64,000 bases of DNA from Aspidiotus rigidus (Eukaryota > Arthropoda > Insecta > Hemiptera > Diaspididae), in NCBI GenBank assembly GCA_035079385.1, contig JAVHKY010000040.1, positions 496,001-560,000 of the forward strand. Reading direction: 5' to 3'. The notes beneath the pieces were generated by a model that saw only the letters and a list, made by a program, of their open reading frames with translations, was not told the DNA's origin and ran no database searches. Positions 48,450 through 59,778 of the stretch are shown in pieces; positions within the stretch are counted from its first letter, which is position 1, and every line of letters begins with the position of its first letter. A program made the translations under genes and the position numbers.

Positions 48450-48594
48450 AAACAATAAAGAGGAATACTCCGACGTGGAGTAAAAAAAATGCAAACCGCA
48501 GAAAAAATGAAAATACGACGAGCGCTTTCGGTTAAACAACCATCTTCGAGCCTGAAATGAAAGCAACTGACGAACAAAAGAGAAGAACGAGGTA

Positions 48595-49055
48595 TTAAGA
48601 TCGTCCAAACGAGAAATCACGGTGTGAGTCATAAACAAGTTCGATCAGGCCATCTTCCGGAATATACGAATTAAGAACAGTGATACCGTCAGTGTTGAGA
48701 TGACGAATTATCTCTATATTCTCGAGGGCGATACGCTTACGGTAGGAATTCTCCTTATGGAGGAGCTTTTCGGATCCCTCACGGAAGCTGTGGCCACTGT
48801 TTATTAAGTGATCGGCGAAAGCTGACTCCCCCAAGTGTCCCTTCTTCCAAGACTTCAGGTGCTCAGCTACTCGAACTTTCATTTGGCGGCTGGTCTCACC
48901 AATATAAAAGCCTCCACAATCCTCACACTCCAACTTATACACACCACTCCTCTCATCAACAGGTATGGGGTCCTTCAGTCTCACAAACAACCTCTTGACT
49001 GCGGTAGGGTTGTAAAACGCGGGTCTGAAGCCAAACGGGCGAAGGGCCCGACCCA
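48595..49055 (-). pseudogene. Penelope-like GIY-YIG domain, inverted partial copy
   Basis: The minus-strand frame encodes the same C-terminal domain as the right arm: VYKLECEDCGGFYIGETS (GIY-YIG core), SRQMKVRVAEH (catalytic Arg) and IALENIEIIRH (catalytic Glu), to the same stop at 48595. It has no reverse transcriptase of its own. The arm differs from the other by only a few bases, one being an A/G in 'cctccataagg', which implies a recent origin. Confidence 0.88.
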
Positions 49056-50031
49056 TATTCATTATTGGCACAGGTACGTTGATGACGTTCTATGTACCTG
49101 GACTGGTCACCCAGATCTCCTTGGTGAGTTTCTGAGGTATCTCAATTCCTGGTACCCTTCCATCAAATTTACGTTGGAAATAGGGGTATTTTCCATTAAC
49201 CTTTTGGATTTATCGATCTCTATAATAGACGGTATCCATAAGTTTGGAATTTACAGGAAAGATACTACGACCGATGTTTTAGTCCACGGTGGTTCGTTCG
49301 GTCCTGTTGCTCACAAGATGGCTGCTTTTCATAGCCTAGTTTACAGACTGACTCGTATTCCTTTGAGTCAGTCTGCCTTCAAGAAAGAGTTAATCACAAT
49401 AAAACACCTGGCCAGAGTGAATGGGGTCAATGTTGATGTTGACGTGATGGTTCGGAGGAAAGTTACGAGGGGCCTCCTGGATTCCACCACCTCCCTCCCC
49501 CGAGACACGATCCGTGATCGCCGTTTGCGTTGGATCAGTCTCCCTTTCTTGGGGAAGTTCTCCCAGCAATTGGGTCGGGCCCTTCGCCCGTTTGGCTTCA
49601 GACCCGCGTTTTACAACCCTACCGCAGTCAAGAGGTTGTTTGTGAGACTGAAGGACCCCATACCTGTTGATGAGAGGAGTGGTGTGTATAAGTTGGAGTG
49701 TGAGGATTGCGGAGGCTTTTATATTGGTGAGACCAGCCGCCAAATGAAAGTTCGAGTAGCTGAGCACCTGAAGTCTTGGAAGAAGGGACACTTGGGGGAG
49801 TCAGCTTTCGCCGATCACTTAATAAACAGTGGCCACAGCTTCCGTGAGGGATCCGAAAAGCTCCTCCATAAGGGGAATTCCTACCGTAAGCGTATCGCCC
49901 TCGAGAATATAGAGATAATTCGTCATCTCAACACTGACGGTATCACTGTTCTTAATTCGTATATTCCGGAAGATGGCCTGATCGAACTTGTTTATGACTC
50001 ACACCGTGATTTCTCGTTTGGACGATCTTAA
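49056..50031 (+). pseudogene. Penelope-like reverse transcriptase C-terminus with GIY-YIG endonuclease, 5' truncated
   Basis: Penelope-like proteins join a telomerase-like reverse transcriptase to a GIY-YIG nuclease. Here the frame opens in palm motif C (HRYVDDVLCTW, catalytic DD) and continues through the thumb and linker (VHGGSFGPVAHKMAAFHSL, RRLRWISLPFLGKFS). It ends with a complete GIY-YIG domain: VYKLECEDCGGFYIGETS, SRQMKVRVAEH, GESAFADHL and ENIEIIRH. Sense sequence runs without a stop from 49056 to 50031. The open frame extends upstream to 48835, but that part is the antisense of the inverted arm and not protein homology. Reverse transcriptase motifs before YVDD are missing, so the copy is a truncated insertion with an intact endonuclease domain. 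Confidence 0.9.
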
Positions 50032-50212
50032 TACCTCGTTCTTCTCTTTTGTTCGTCAGTTGCTTTCATTTCAGGCTCGAAGATGGTTGTTTAACCGAAA
50101 GCGCTCGTCGTATTTTCATTTTTTCTGCGGTTTGCATTTTTTTACTCCACGTCGGAGTATTCCTCTTTATTGTTTAGTATGGATAGCCGGAACTTAAAGG
50201 AACGGATTCGTG

Positions 50213-50224
50213 TAATAAAAGGTT
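50213..50224. repeat. Penelope-like element target duplication, right
   Basis: TAATAAAAGGTT, identical to 48438-48449. Confidence 0.75.
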
Positions 50225-50614
50225 CTTTATCCGTACTGATGAGAAAATCGGTAAGAGGATAGGAAAATCTGCTTCTCGTAACGTAAGCCGCTACTCGTAA
50301 TAGTGAGAAATTTTTCGAAAAAATGAAAATTTCTCGAGAACTACTCATCCGACCCTTAAAAGAATTGCAGGTGCACATCTTCTGTTATAATACTACAATA
50401 TGGCCAAGTTACAAAAAAATCCATCAGGTAGTTTTGGAGAACTTCCACGAACAAAAAAATCATATATATATATAAGGAAACCAGAAATTTTTTTAATGCT
50501 AGTTGTGATCTGGGACCTCTAAAACGTCGCGAAAGTTCACTGCCCCCTCCCCCTATTCACCTTGCTACAGGTGTAATACCTCACTTTTCTAGCTACATAT
50601 ATAAGTCGGTAAAA

Positions 50615-53120
50615 TGGGGAAAACTTGTGGAAAAAAAGGAAACGGGGAGGGGGTAGCAGCTAGCAGCCCCGGTGCGACGTATTTGAACGTCCTAAGCAAA
50701 ACGTTTTTATGACGTAGATACATATAACAATGATAGGTAATATAGGTTATTTTGAGTTAAAATTCTTGCTTATAATTATCGCTATATTACCCATAATACA
50801 TATTATAAACAAAATTAATGGAAAAATTTAAAAATGTTGGAAATTATCTCTGCTTCTATCAAATTTCCAATGGCGCTGTTTAGTTCGACATATATAGGTA
50901 AGTCAACCGCCGCAATGACGTTCACCGCATGAATAAACTCAGCCATAAAAGATAAAGAATAGTCTTCAATGGAAGATAAAGAACTGCCTTTTGTGTTGCG
51001 ATGTTCAACTCGTTCCCTCGTCTCACAATTTTTAATTAACTGTTAGCTTGTTTCATAAGATGATGTGTAATCAATCGAATTGTAAATTGGTTGGTTTGTG
51101 TGACCACGCGTGCTCCAAGCTCGTCCGTGCCTCGTGCAAATACAAATCAGAAGTGTATACAGAAATGAATGAGTTTATTTATTGGTAATGTACGACTGAG
51201 GCAGGGTTAACGAATACTTTTCTGTGAGCTGATCGAAAAATCGTACTTTTTAATATTGTTATTTAGATTTCCATAAGATTCGTCCACGTGCACACGATTA
51301 TAATTATTACACACATAAGACTCTGCACCGAAAACAACATCGTTAATATTGCGCGCAACGGCAAGCAACATTACTTACGCGATACTTTTAAACAAGTTTC
51401 CAAGCATTTCAAAGCAAACATTCTACCTACAAACATTAGATACGTTTGTACCACAATATTTATACAAAGCGAACTCAATACTTTGCGCCGCGTTCGACGA
51501 CGCGACGCGACGCGACCCGACGACACGACGACCGTTCCGCAATACTTCGGGGTGCTTTTTTTCGAATGCTTTCGTTACTCGACTCAGCGTTGCTGCAGCG
51601 AGTGATGCAGATTTTCCCGGCCTAGCACGCAGATGGCAATCTGAAGGCGTGACAATAGTTGAAGCGTGTATATTAGATTTATTAATTTGTTTCGTATAAT
51701 AACACGTTCGCGATACTGTGGGTAGATCCAATAATTAATTCGAAAGATATAAATCCTCTATTGTTTGTTTTAGAAATAGTACCTTATTTCCAGTCTCCAG
51801 TGTAATCTTGATTCAACACTCATGACTCGTACTCGTCCGCTCGCGCGCTTCTACTCTAATCTAGAACAGCGCCTGTACTCACGATTTTTCAAAAGTATTT
51901 CGATCACGCGGTATTTGGCTTTCGGATTTCTTCTTCTCGTTCCCTTCGCATCTTTTTACTTTATCTATAGTTCGGTGCGGGAAAACAACAGAACCTGGCG
52001 CGGCATTGCGATCTATAAGGGGAGTACGTTCTTACGTCTTGGACTGTATCTGGAAACGAAGTACGTAGCACGAAGGTATTGCCTTGCTTATCTACAAACA
52101 CTGTTTCGTGGCCTTACAGAAAACTAATGCTAAAATAAACTGTTATTCGAAGAGAGTTGTTTTAAGAACTAAACAGTTGAATTTATCGACTCGCGTGCTT
52201 GTCTAATTAAAATTTTTGCGAAAATCTTAATCTAACTCAACTTTACGATCAACATTGAGTACTTATAAAACCAGAAAGATACTGCGAATAAAATATTTTT
52301 GACGCTAATCAAGATGTCACTCTCCGTTCTTTGCTAGGACATTTTTATAGCTTTTTATAGCTTTTAAGATTGGGTACGATTGAAATCACCCTTGGAAAAC
52401 TGTAACGGAAAAATCGTAGCGAAACCTTGGAACTAAGGAGAATTTTCCATCCCCGACGATTGGGATTACTCTTGGAAAATTGTGACGAAAATTCTAACGT
52501 AAAGAAACCTCCTTAGTAATAGGTTCGTTATACTAGCCTAGTTTACAAGGCTATACTTGGATTAACACAATATTATACTAGGCTTTCTCTATACTAAAAC
52601 TAACATACAGTATACTGGACTCCACTCTCGGAATTTGGAAAAATGGCCTCCAATATACTAGGCTAAGCTACTTAGCCTAACATACTCCTAATATGTATGT
52701 AATAAGCTAAGGCCAAAAAGAGAAGGCGAGGTGTAGTACGACGTTTTAGGCCCAACTAGAGGTTGGATTTTAGAAAACAGCAAAATAAAAGGTTAACTCA
52801 GTGGAAAGAATGTAATTACAGCCAAATGACTATCCCACAGCAAAGAAGAAAGTGTACAGCAGAAGGTCACGTTGAACAGCAAATTGACAACCTCAAAAAA
52901 AAAATGAGCAGCAAAATGCGTTAATTCAGTCGTAGCAATAAAATAAAATCCGTCAAATTATAAAATGAAATTCGAAAACGAATAAAATAACGAAAAACAC
53001 GATCGATAGAACACGGTAACAGGAAGCGTAGTTACCCATAAATAAAATTGAGGAGACAAAAATTCCGAGTAGAATGAAGAAACAAGATTGAACAGGGAAC
53101 AGAAAGAGGAAGTCACACAA
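50615..53120. other. Interval without a supported gene
   Basis: ORFs at 51288-51605, 51349-51699, 51423-51731 (-) and 51822-52127 overlap or lack domains. The 101-codon ORF at 51822-52127 has one hydrophobic segment (FGFLLLVPFASFYFIY) but no recognisable family. A CGACG-rich patch lies at 51485-51530. An unrecognised host exon is possible, but I cannot support it. Confidence 0.4.
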
Positions 53121-53159
53121 GAGAGTCACTCCCACTATTTAGATTAAATATACTTATAG

Positions 53160-53358
53160 TCACCTACCAATCAAGGCAGATATTTGCCGGACGAACAATA
53201 AAAATCAGTTTACGTCATATCAACATTGTTTAGGTTTCCTGATTAGGTTATGGTGTACTTTAACTGTCTTACCAGTTTGATGTGACGCAATGGCGATAGA
53301 CTTCATTAACTGAGTTTTACTGTTCATTCTACTAATATCTGACTTAATTGGTAGGTGG
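53160..53358. repeat. Inverted pair of family A-like fragments
   Basis: The segments 53160-53222 and 53277-53358 are imperfect reverse complements (shared 'cacctaccaat', 'aatgaacaataaaactcagt'-type text). Both resemble the 18860-18960 part of family A. It is a relic foldback or two facing fragments. Confidence 0.55.
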
Positions 53359-53365
53359 TTGGAAT

Positions 53366-54654
53366 TTATTCTGAAGAGTAGAAGTGGCTCTTTGAATGAA
53401 TTTGAAAGTGTGAGAAGAAAATTCATGTATTACTAACGCTACTGTATGAGTGTATTTTTTCATACTCGTGTAAATGAAAAGATTTACATTTGAGGAAAGG
53501 AAAAGAAGAAAGAGGTAGCGAGGGGTCCTCATTTTAACACTTTGATAAGCCTTATTTGCCCTTTCAGAACTTGAATGAAAAACATTACTGTGAGAGTTCT
53601 TTTTATTCCAAGGCAATGTCTCAAGCTTGTAAATGGTCGTTTTTAAAGTTGGGGATGAACGTAGAGGTCAGTTTCCTGAAAAAGGGGAATAAATGTAAAT
53701 ATTCATTTATACCTCCCCCTCACCCAGAAAATAAAGTAGAACAAAAAAGAAGAAGAATAATGTCGATTTTTTTTCCTATCAAAAAAATTTTGATTCTACC
53801 CAAAAAATTTTCCTCTGGGTCCACCCCCCTAAAAAATGATTAAAAGGATCTCGCGTCAGTATAGTACAATATCTCCACAATAGGTCATTGTTTTAAGAAC
53901 AGGTTATTATGATAAAAATTTTGAAATCGATTTTTCGTTCTCTTTCTTCATCATTTGAAATTTTTAGTGAATAAATAAAAGAAAAATTGATTATTTGATA
54001 GGTACCCAGTCAACTGACCCCAAGTTTTCGTTTCACTAGAGGCTTTCAATTATATAATACCTATTGGAATATAATTCTAAATTAAACAACGAACGCGCGT
54101 TTTCTATTTAATGTTCATTACTCACGTGGTTGTTGATATAAAATTAACGTTACTCAGTACACTAAGAATAGCTGTAATAGATGCACGGTAAACATTTGCA
54201 TACGAACTCACACTTTGGAGGACACGGTCAAGAACGCAATGTTTGAACAACCATGTGTACTCGACTTTCAGATAAGAATTTTCTATGAGCTAAAAAGATA
54301 TAGTGCGCTCCGTGTTCATCGTTAGGACTCATCTTTCTGCGGAAATAGACTCGATTGGGTTTACGTTATACGTGTATTTGTTCTATTATAGTCATTTTTG
54401 TAAATTGTGTTTGACCGTCTTCGAATATCGAGTATCATCAAGCATAGACATGTTGAAAAACTAGTGATACTCACATAAAAACCGCGGTTTTATGATCCAC
54501 TGCAAGAGTGAACGCATGTCAGAATTATATGTATACTGCCACTACCAGGACACGCAATCTATATTACTAGGTGAAGATTATTTAGCTTGTCTTCCGATAT
54601 TCATTCCTGAAGCATTTCGTTTCAATTCACCTAAAACACCATAACGGAAATGAA
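53366..54654. other. Non-coding interval
   Basis: No recognisable gene. The C-rich ORF at 53556-53843 has no domain. Confidence 0.45.
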
Positions 54655-55155
54655 GGCTCAATTTCCCCACCCCCCCCCCACCATGACGGAATTTTAGGTC
54701 GCGACTAATGCCATAATTTTGCTCACATTTTGTTCAATTTTGTTCAGTAAATTTTAAATTTTGTTCACTCGTCGTTTCCCCCCTACAGCCATTTCAAATT
54801 TGGGGGGCTTGGGAAATGCAGCCCCCCCCCCCATCTTCGAATTTTGCGTTCAAATCCATATGATAATTGTGTTCACATTTTGTTCAATTTTGTTCAGGAA
54901 CTTTGGATTTTGTTCACCCATCATTTCTCCGCTACATACATTTACCATTTTGGGACCTAAGGAAATGTATACACCTCTTTTCTCTCATCTATGAATTTAT
55001 AAGCAAAATTCAAAATTCGCCCATATTTTCCAATTACTCAGATCTCATATTTTGGGACCCACAGGCATGAAATACCTTTGCCTATCCTCCTTATTTTTGA
55101 ACTACATAATATTTCATTCTATTCAATTTTCTAAAATAAATACTGTACATAATTA

Positions 55156-58079
55156 CAGGGTGCGTCAAAAAGATGTTGACAATTAAATGGGAATTTAGGC
55201 TAAACCTGTCGTAGCGCAAAAACGCAAAACGCTCATTCTTCGTCATGAGCTCGCGGTGAAAGATCCGTCATGCCCCCGTGTTTAATACAGACGCAGGAAT
55301 TCCCAAAAATCCTCCCGGTGTCACGTAAAGAGGGAATGATAGCTCGAAGCTCATCGTTCGTCATGGATGAGCTCGCGGTGAGCGATGCAATAGGCCCTTA
55401 TGTTCAACAGAGGTGGGTGAATCCGCGAAACTCGTCCCGGTGTCACACAAAAGAGAGAATGATAGCTCGAAGCTCATTGTTCGTCATGAGCTCGCGGTAA
55501 GAGTTCTGTCATGTCTCCGTGTTTGATACAGGCAGGGGAATCCGTGAAAATCTTCCCGGTTTCACGCGAAGGAGGGAATGATAAAGATCGATGTTCATCT
55601 TTCGTCATGAGCTCGCGGTGAGAGACAGTTGGAGCCCTCTGTTCGATTTAATTGGGTGAGTACGTGACAATTCTCGTTGTTTCAGGCAATGGAGAAAAAC
55701 CTACCACGAAGTTCGGGTCCCAGTGTGACCTCGCAAGGAGAGAACTGTAACAGCCCCGTTTTATCTAAGCAGGTGAATTCAAGAAAATTCTCGTTTTGTC
55801 AGCCAGTACAGAGATAGTATATTACGCTATAAGGGACGGAGGAGAGCGATTTCTATACGAGTGCTTTGGCGACCCGAGCTGTGGCGAGGGCCGCCATGCA
55901 GCGCGAGTATATCGCTTTCCTTCGTTCACGTGTGGCGTACGCTATTTTTCGGTTCACATAAATAAAAACGCAAACGCGAGATGATCTGTAATTAAAATTT
56001 TCACCTTTTTATTAGAGCATCATAACAATCATTGTTGATGGAAAACGAAATTGTAATTTTCTTACAATTGATGAACACAAGGAAAAATTCGAGTGTTGTA
56101 TTTAAAATAATTAAAAGATCAGTTTCGTCCGCGACCGCCAAAATGTTTGGCGCATACAAAATACGCGCATGCGCGCAACCTAACTCTTCGAGCTCTAAAG
56201 TAAAAAAACGCGTCTTCGCGTCCTACAACGAAGCACCGGAGGAACGCGTTTCTATTCATGTGAACCGAAAAAGATATCCCGAGACCGTCGTTCGTTAAGC
56301 TTCCCGTGAGAAAACGATCAAGGCCCTGTGTTCGATCCTTCAATGTGTCTTCACGCAAAATTTTACAGATTCACCCGCCTCTATTGAACAGGGAGCCCTA
56401 CTCGATCTCCCACCGCGAGCTCATGACCGAAGACAGACTTCAGAGTAACCTTGCTATCTTTGCGTCAAACAACGAGATTTTTTGTGAATTTGCCCGACCT
56501 ATTACAGGGCCTATTTAATCTCTCACCACGAGTTCATGACAAAAGACGAGCTTCACAGTATCATTCCCTCCCTCGCGTGGACGTACGAGAATTTTCTCGT
56601 ATCCGCCTGCCTCTATCGAACACGGGGCCTTGATCGTTCTCTTACCGCGAGCATGTAATGGAAAACTAAGACGCCGGTATGATTCTCTCCTTCGCCCAAA
56701 ACAACCGGAGTTTTCCGGAAGCACCCGCCTAGATCATACACGGGGCCTCGATCGATTTATGTTGAACCCAGGGATCATTCACCTACCTCTGTCAAACACG
56801 AGGTCTTGATCGTTCTCTTACCGCGAGCTCATAACGAAAGTCGAGCTAAACGGTACCATTCCCTCCTACGGGTGAAATCCCAAGAAATTCCGGGCGTTCG
56901 TCTGCCCCAATCAAAGACTGAGCTATAGCTGATCGCTCATCACGAGCAAGATTGAATTTTCGGTATCCTCCCATTGCCTGAATTAAGGAGTTTTTGCACT
57001 TTGGCCCGCTTTGATCATACTCAGAGCCTTTGTCGATCTCTCACCGCGAACCTTCAACGAAAGATGAATTTGTCGTCTCCCTCCAATCCCCAAATGAGGA
57101 GAATTTTCGCAATTTCCTCTTTCGGATCTGTCACCCGACTCAACGGCAGTCAACATTCCTTCCATCCTCTGAATCAACAATTTTACTACAGAATGAGAAA
57201 AATTTTTGATTTTCCATTTTGGAGATCATCTAGGGCCATTTCAATATTATTCTCGGACACGGCGCTAAATTTTACCTCAGAATTGAAAACAACTTTTGAA
57301 GATTACGCAATTTTCCAATTTGGGAAAATTTTGGCTCTTTTTGGGCCCATTAACCCATTTTGGTGCTTCGAGGAGTTTTTCAAGCATTCTTTTCGGATTC
57401 AGCGCAAAATTCCACTTGAAAATCGAATTAAAATTTGAAAGTTTGAACGATTTTCCAATTTGTAAAAATTTTGGCCCTTTTTGGTTCTTCGAAGAACTGT
57501 TTAAGCATTTTTTTTTTCGGACTCAACGCAAAATTCCACTTGAAAATCGAATGAAAATTTGGAAGTTCGAACAATTTTCTAATTTGGGAAAATTTTGACC
57601 TTTATTGGGCCCATTAACCCATGTCGGTGCTTCGAAGAATTTTTTAAGCATTTTTTTCGGACTCAGCGAAAATTTCCATTTAAAAATCGAATTACAATTC
57701 AAAAGTTGGAACGATTTTCCAACTTGTGGGAATTTTGACTCTTTTTGGGCCTATTAACCCATTTTGGTGCTTCTTAGGATTTTATTATTTTTCTAGTTTC
57801 CCCGTCCAAATTCATTTAAGAAACAATAATTTGATTATCAAAATTTTCGAAATTCAGGTCAATACTGTAAATTAATAAATTTTCAAGCCCTATTTTGGAA
57901 ACCCTGGCGATTTGGTAAATTTTCGGCACATTTTGATCCATAACTCGGCTCAGGCTCAAATTAAAGATAAAATTGAGATTCAAAATTCGAACTATACGTC
58001 TAACGTTTTGCGTTTTCGCGCTACGACAGATTTAGCGCAAACTTTCATTTAACTGGTAACATCCTTCTGGTCCACCCTG
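55156..58079. mobile_element. Foldback-like DNA element with inverted arrays of about 120-bp repeats
   Basis: The ends are inverted repeats of about 75 bp starting CAGGGTG and including 'cgtagcgcaaaaacgcaaaa' (left), each abutting TA (55154-55155, 58080-58081). The left arm has five tandem units at about 119-122-bp spacing, marked by GAGCTCGCGGTGA at 55249, 55371, 55490, 55611 and a degenerate one near 55726. The right arm carries the reverse complement of the same unit (ACCGCGAGCTCAT) at 56411, 56524, 56643, 56819, 56938 and 57042. A loop of about 500 bp (55800-56300) separates them. No transposase is seen. The architecture resembles Drosophila FB/Galileo elements, but the TA target and CAGGGTG ends suggest a mariner-like origin; classification is inferred. 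Confidence 0.75.
57190..57780. repeat. Tandem array, about 125-143-bp unit, four copies
   Basis: Units contain 'gcgcaaaattccacttgaaa', 'tttccaatttgggaaaattt' and 'gggcccattaacccatttt' and repeat with starts near 57260, 57403, 57528 and 57666. The array is confined to the right arm of the foldback element, making its arms asymmetric. ORFs at 56974-57438 and 57296-57598 arise from it. Confidence 0.8.
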
Positions 58080-58510
58080 TATACATTTCCTTAGGCCCCA
58101 AAATGTTAAACGTATGTAGCGGAGAAATGATGGGTAAACAAAATCCAAAGTTTCCTGAACAAAATTGAACAAAATGTGAACAAAATTATCATATGGATTT
58201 GAACGCAAAATTCAGAGATGGGGGGCTGCATTTCCCTAGCCCCCCAAAATTGAAATGGCGTTAGCGGGGAAACAAAGAGTGAACAAAATTAAAAATTTTG
58301 TTGAACAAAATTGAACAAAATGTGAACAAAATCATCACATGGATTTGAACCCAAAATTCGAAGATGGGGGCTGCATTTCCCCAGCCCCCCAAATTTGAAA
58401 TGGCTGTAGCGGGGAAACGACGAGTGAACAAAATTTAAAATTTGCTGAACAAAATTAAGGCATTAGTCGCGACTCAAAATTCCGTCATGGGGGATTGGGG
58501 AAATGGAGCC

Positions 58511-59149
58511 CAAGGAAGATATCGTTCCAGTTCTCAAATATTTTGTTGTCAACCGTACGCACGTCAAACGTCATCCAAGAATGTTATACCTATACTGCAG
58601 ATGGGCTCATTAAATCTCTAGATGGCTTTGAAGTAGAAACTCATCTTTTTTCCTCTTTTTCTTCGAAATCAATATCTTGGATATTAAGAATCTACGAGCG
58701 AACTGTCTGGGTACGAGTTCCAGTTGTTGGGTCAACGTACTTATATTGATAATTCACTGTATTAGCATAGACTTAGGCCTAATTCGATTAAGAGCACAGA
58801 GTCTTTTGACAAGTTTATTTGGACTCTGCTTTTTCTCAACAATACAGCAAGATCCTATTTTATTTTCTTTCACAAAGTCTTCTACTTACTTTACGTGAAG
58901 CTTGATGAAGATACATATTTTTATGAGAAATGTGGGAGAAGGCTACACAAAGAAGATTGAAAGGGTGAAACGAGTCATACAGGTAGATTCTGAAGCACGA
59001 TTTCCAATGAAAATTTTCAAGTCATTGTAGAAGTCTTTGAATGAGTTGTACCTATATTATTGAGAATCGACTCAAAAATCATATGCTTCCTCCGTATATG
59101 CGTAATATAATTGATAAAGAAATTGTTTCCGTTTTTACCGACAAGCAAG
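58511..59149. other. Non-coding interval
   Basis: No recognisable gene. The ORFs at 58495-58749 and 58677-58898 have no domain. Confidence 0.45.
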
Positions 59150-59778
59150 GCTCTCTTTTTTGGGACTCTTGCCTCTAGCCAGGCGAGAGCCCCCATGCAA
59201 TCGCTAGGAAAAAAAAAAGTTCTCACTGGAAAAATGTGTTGTTATACATTCTCTGTTTCTTGAGATCTAATTTTTGCCCGGCAAGTTTTATTTCTTGTGC
59301 AGCCTCCGTCAAGAGTGACCAAAATAGTCTTTCAACATCAATATTGATGATAATATGATATCTTTTGGTTAATACTGCACGTATTACATATTCTGCGTCA
59401 CCTATAATTTTATTTTTGCATCGCATTTTTCAAATTTCTCTACAGTTCTGGAGAGTTTTTTTTTTGCATAGCATTTCAAATTTTTGTTCAGTCTTCGAAA
59501 AAGTTTCTTTTACTCGATACTTCAATAATGGTAATATACCAACCGTATGTATTAAGTCTCTCAGGTTCCAGATCTGAGGGGAACAAAGATGCGGTTTTGG
59601 TTTCCAGACCTTGACATAGAAAAAATCTAGATCTCTTAAGCTTTACATCTTGGTAGAAAAAGAAGCTCCAGATCTTTTGAAAAAAATTGAAAAATAAATT
59701 TCTGTCATGTAACAGTCAATGAGAAAAAAAAACAAGAGACCCGGATACTGAGGCGGATGGCGACTCAGTCTTGTTTTT
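59150..59778 (-). repeat. Family C repeat, inverted copy
   Basis: This is the reverse complement of 7663-8328. The left side here carries the stem-loop (CTCTTGCCT, ctagcc, AGGCGAGAG at 59165-59188). The right side carries the 'actgaggcggatggcgactcagt' near-palindrome followed by 'cttgttttt'. Internal blocks such as 'tgcacgtattacat' and 'ggtaatatacc' match in order. Confidence 0.65.

Larger units (their letters stand above)
48450..50212 (+). mobile_element. Penelope-like element in inverted-repeat configuration
   Basis: Two arms of about 607 bp (48449-49055 and 49571-50176) are near-identical reverse complements flanking a 515-bp centre. Each arm carries the same 3' part of a Penelope-like element (GIY-YIG domain plus 3' UTR), with the two copies joined head to head. 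The right copy extends 5' through the centre to the end of the reverse transcriptase. A 12-bp duplication flanks the whole (48438-48449, 50213-50224), so it entered as one unit. Thirty-six bp (50177-50212) lie outside the right arm. Partial, inverted copies are known for Penelope-like elements. Confidence 0.88.
44101..50614 (-). mobile_element. Family A long copy, interrupted by a truncated LINE and a Penelope-like element
   Basis: It starts 'aaaaacactcacgcagtcac' (degraded 3' stem-loop) and ends with GTCGGTAAAA at 50605-50614. Its own sequence is the sum of 44101-45434, 48205-48449 and 50213-50614, which aligns with 18766-19137, 24572-25550 and 25555-26599 in order. It preserves the empty site of the 19-24-kb LINE, and the sister copy preserves the empty sites of both insertions here. 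Confidence 0.75.
54655..58510. repeat. Giant 3.9-kb palindromic structure
   Basis: The outer arms 54655-54972 and 58080-58510 are inverted copies, starting 'ggctcaatttcccc' on the left and ending 'ggggaaatggagcc' on the right, rich in 'ttgttcaattttgttca' words. The right outer arm has two tandem versions of a roughly 165-bp unit containing 'atggatttgaac' and 'ggggctgcatttccc'. Inside lies the TA-flanked foldback-like element 55156-58079. No credible protein is encoded. Confidence 0.8.

Noticed and set aside
18766..50614. Family A long copies as an ordinary segmental duplication
   Set aside because: Similarity stops at the same terminal motifs in both copies and flanking DNA is unrelated, which favours transposition; nested insertions differ between copies.
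51288..52127. Cluster of ~100-codon ORFs, one with a hydrophobic segment
   Set aside because: ORFs overlap in different frames and strands; the hydrophobic stretch alone is not evidence of a membrane protein gene.
55241..55740. Regularly spaced repeats as a CRISPR array
   Set aside because: The genome is eukaryotic, units are ~120 bp of contiguous similarity with no unique spacers, and the same unit occurs inverted at 56350-57050.
56974..57598. 154- and 100-codon ORFs in the right arm of the foldback element
   Set aside because: Produced by tandem ~130-bp repeats; the translation is repetitive Phe-rich text without a domain.
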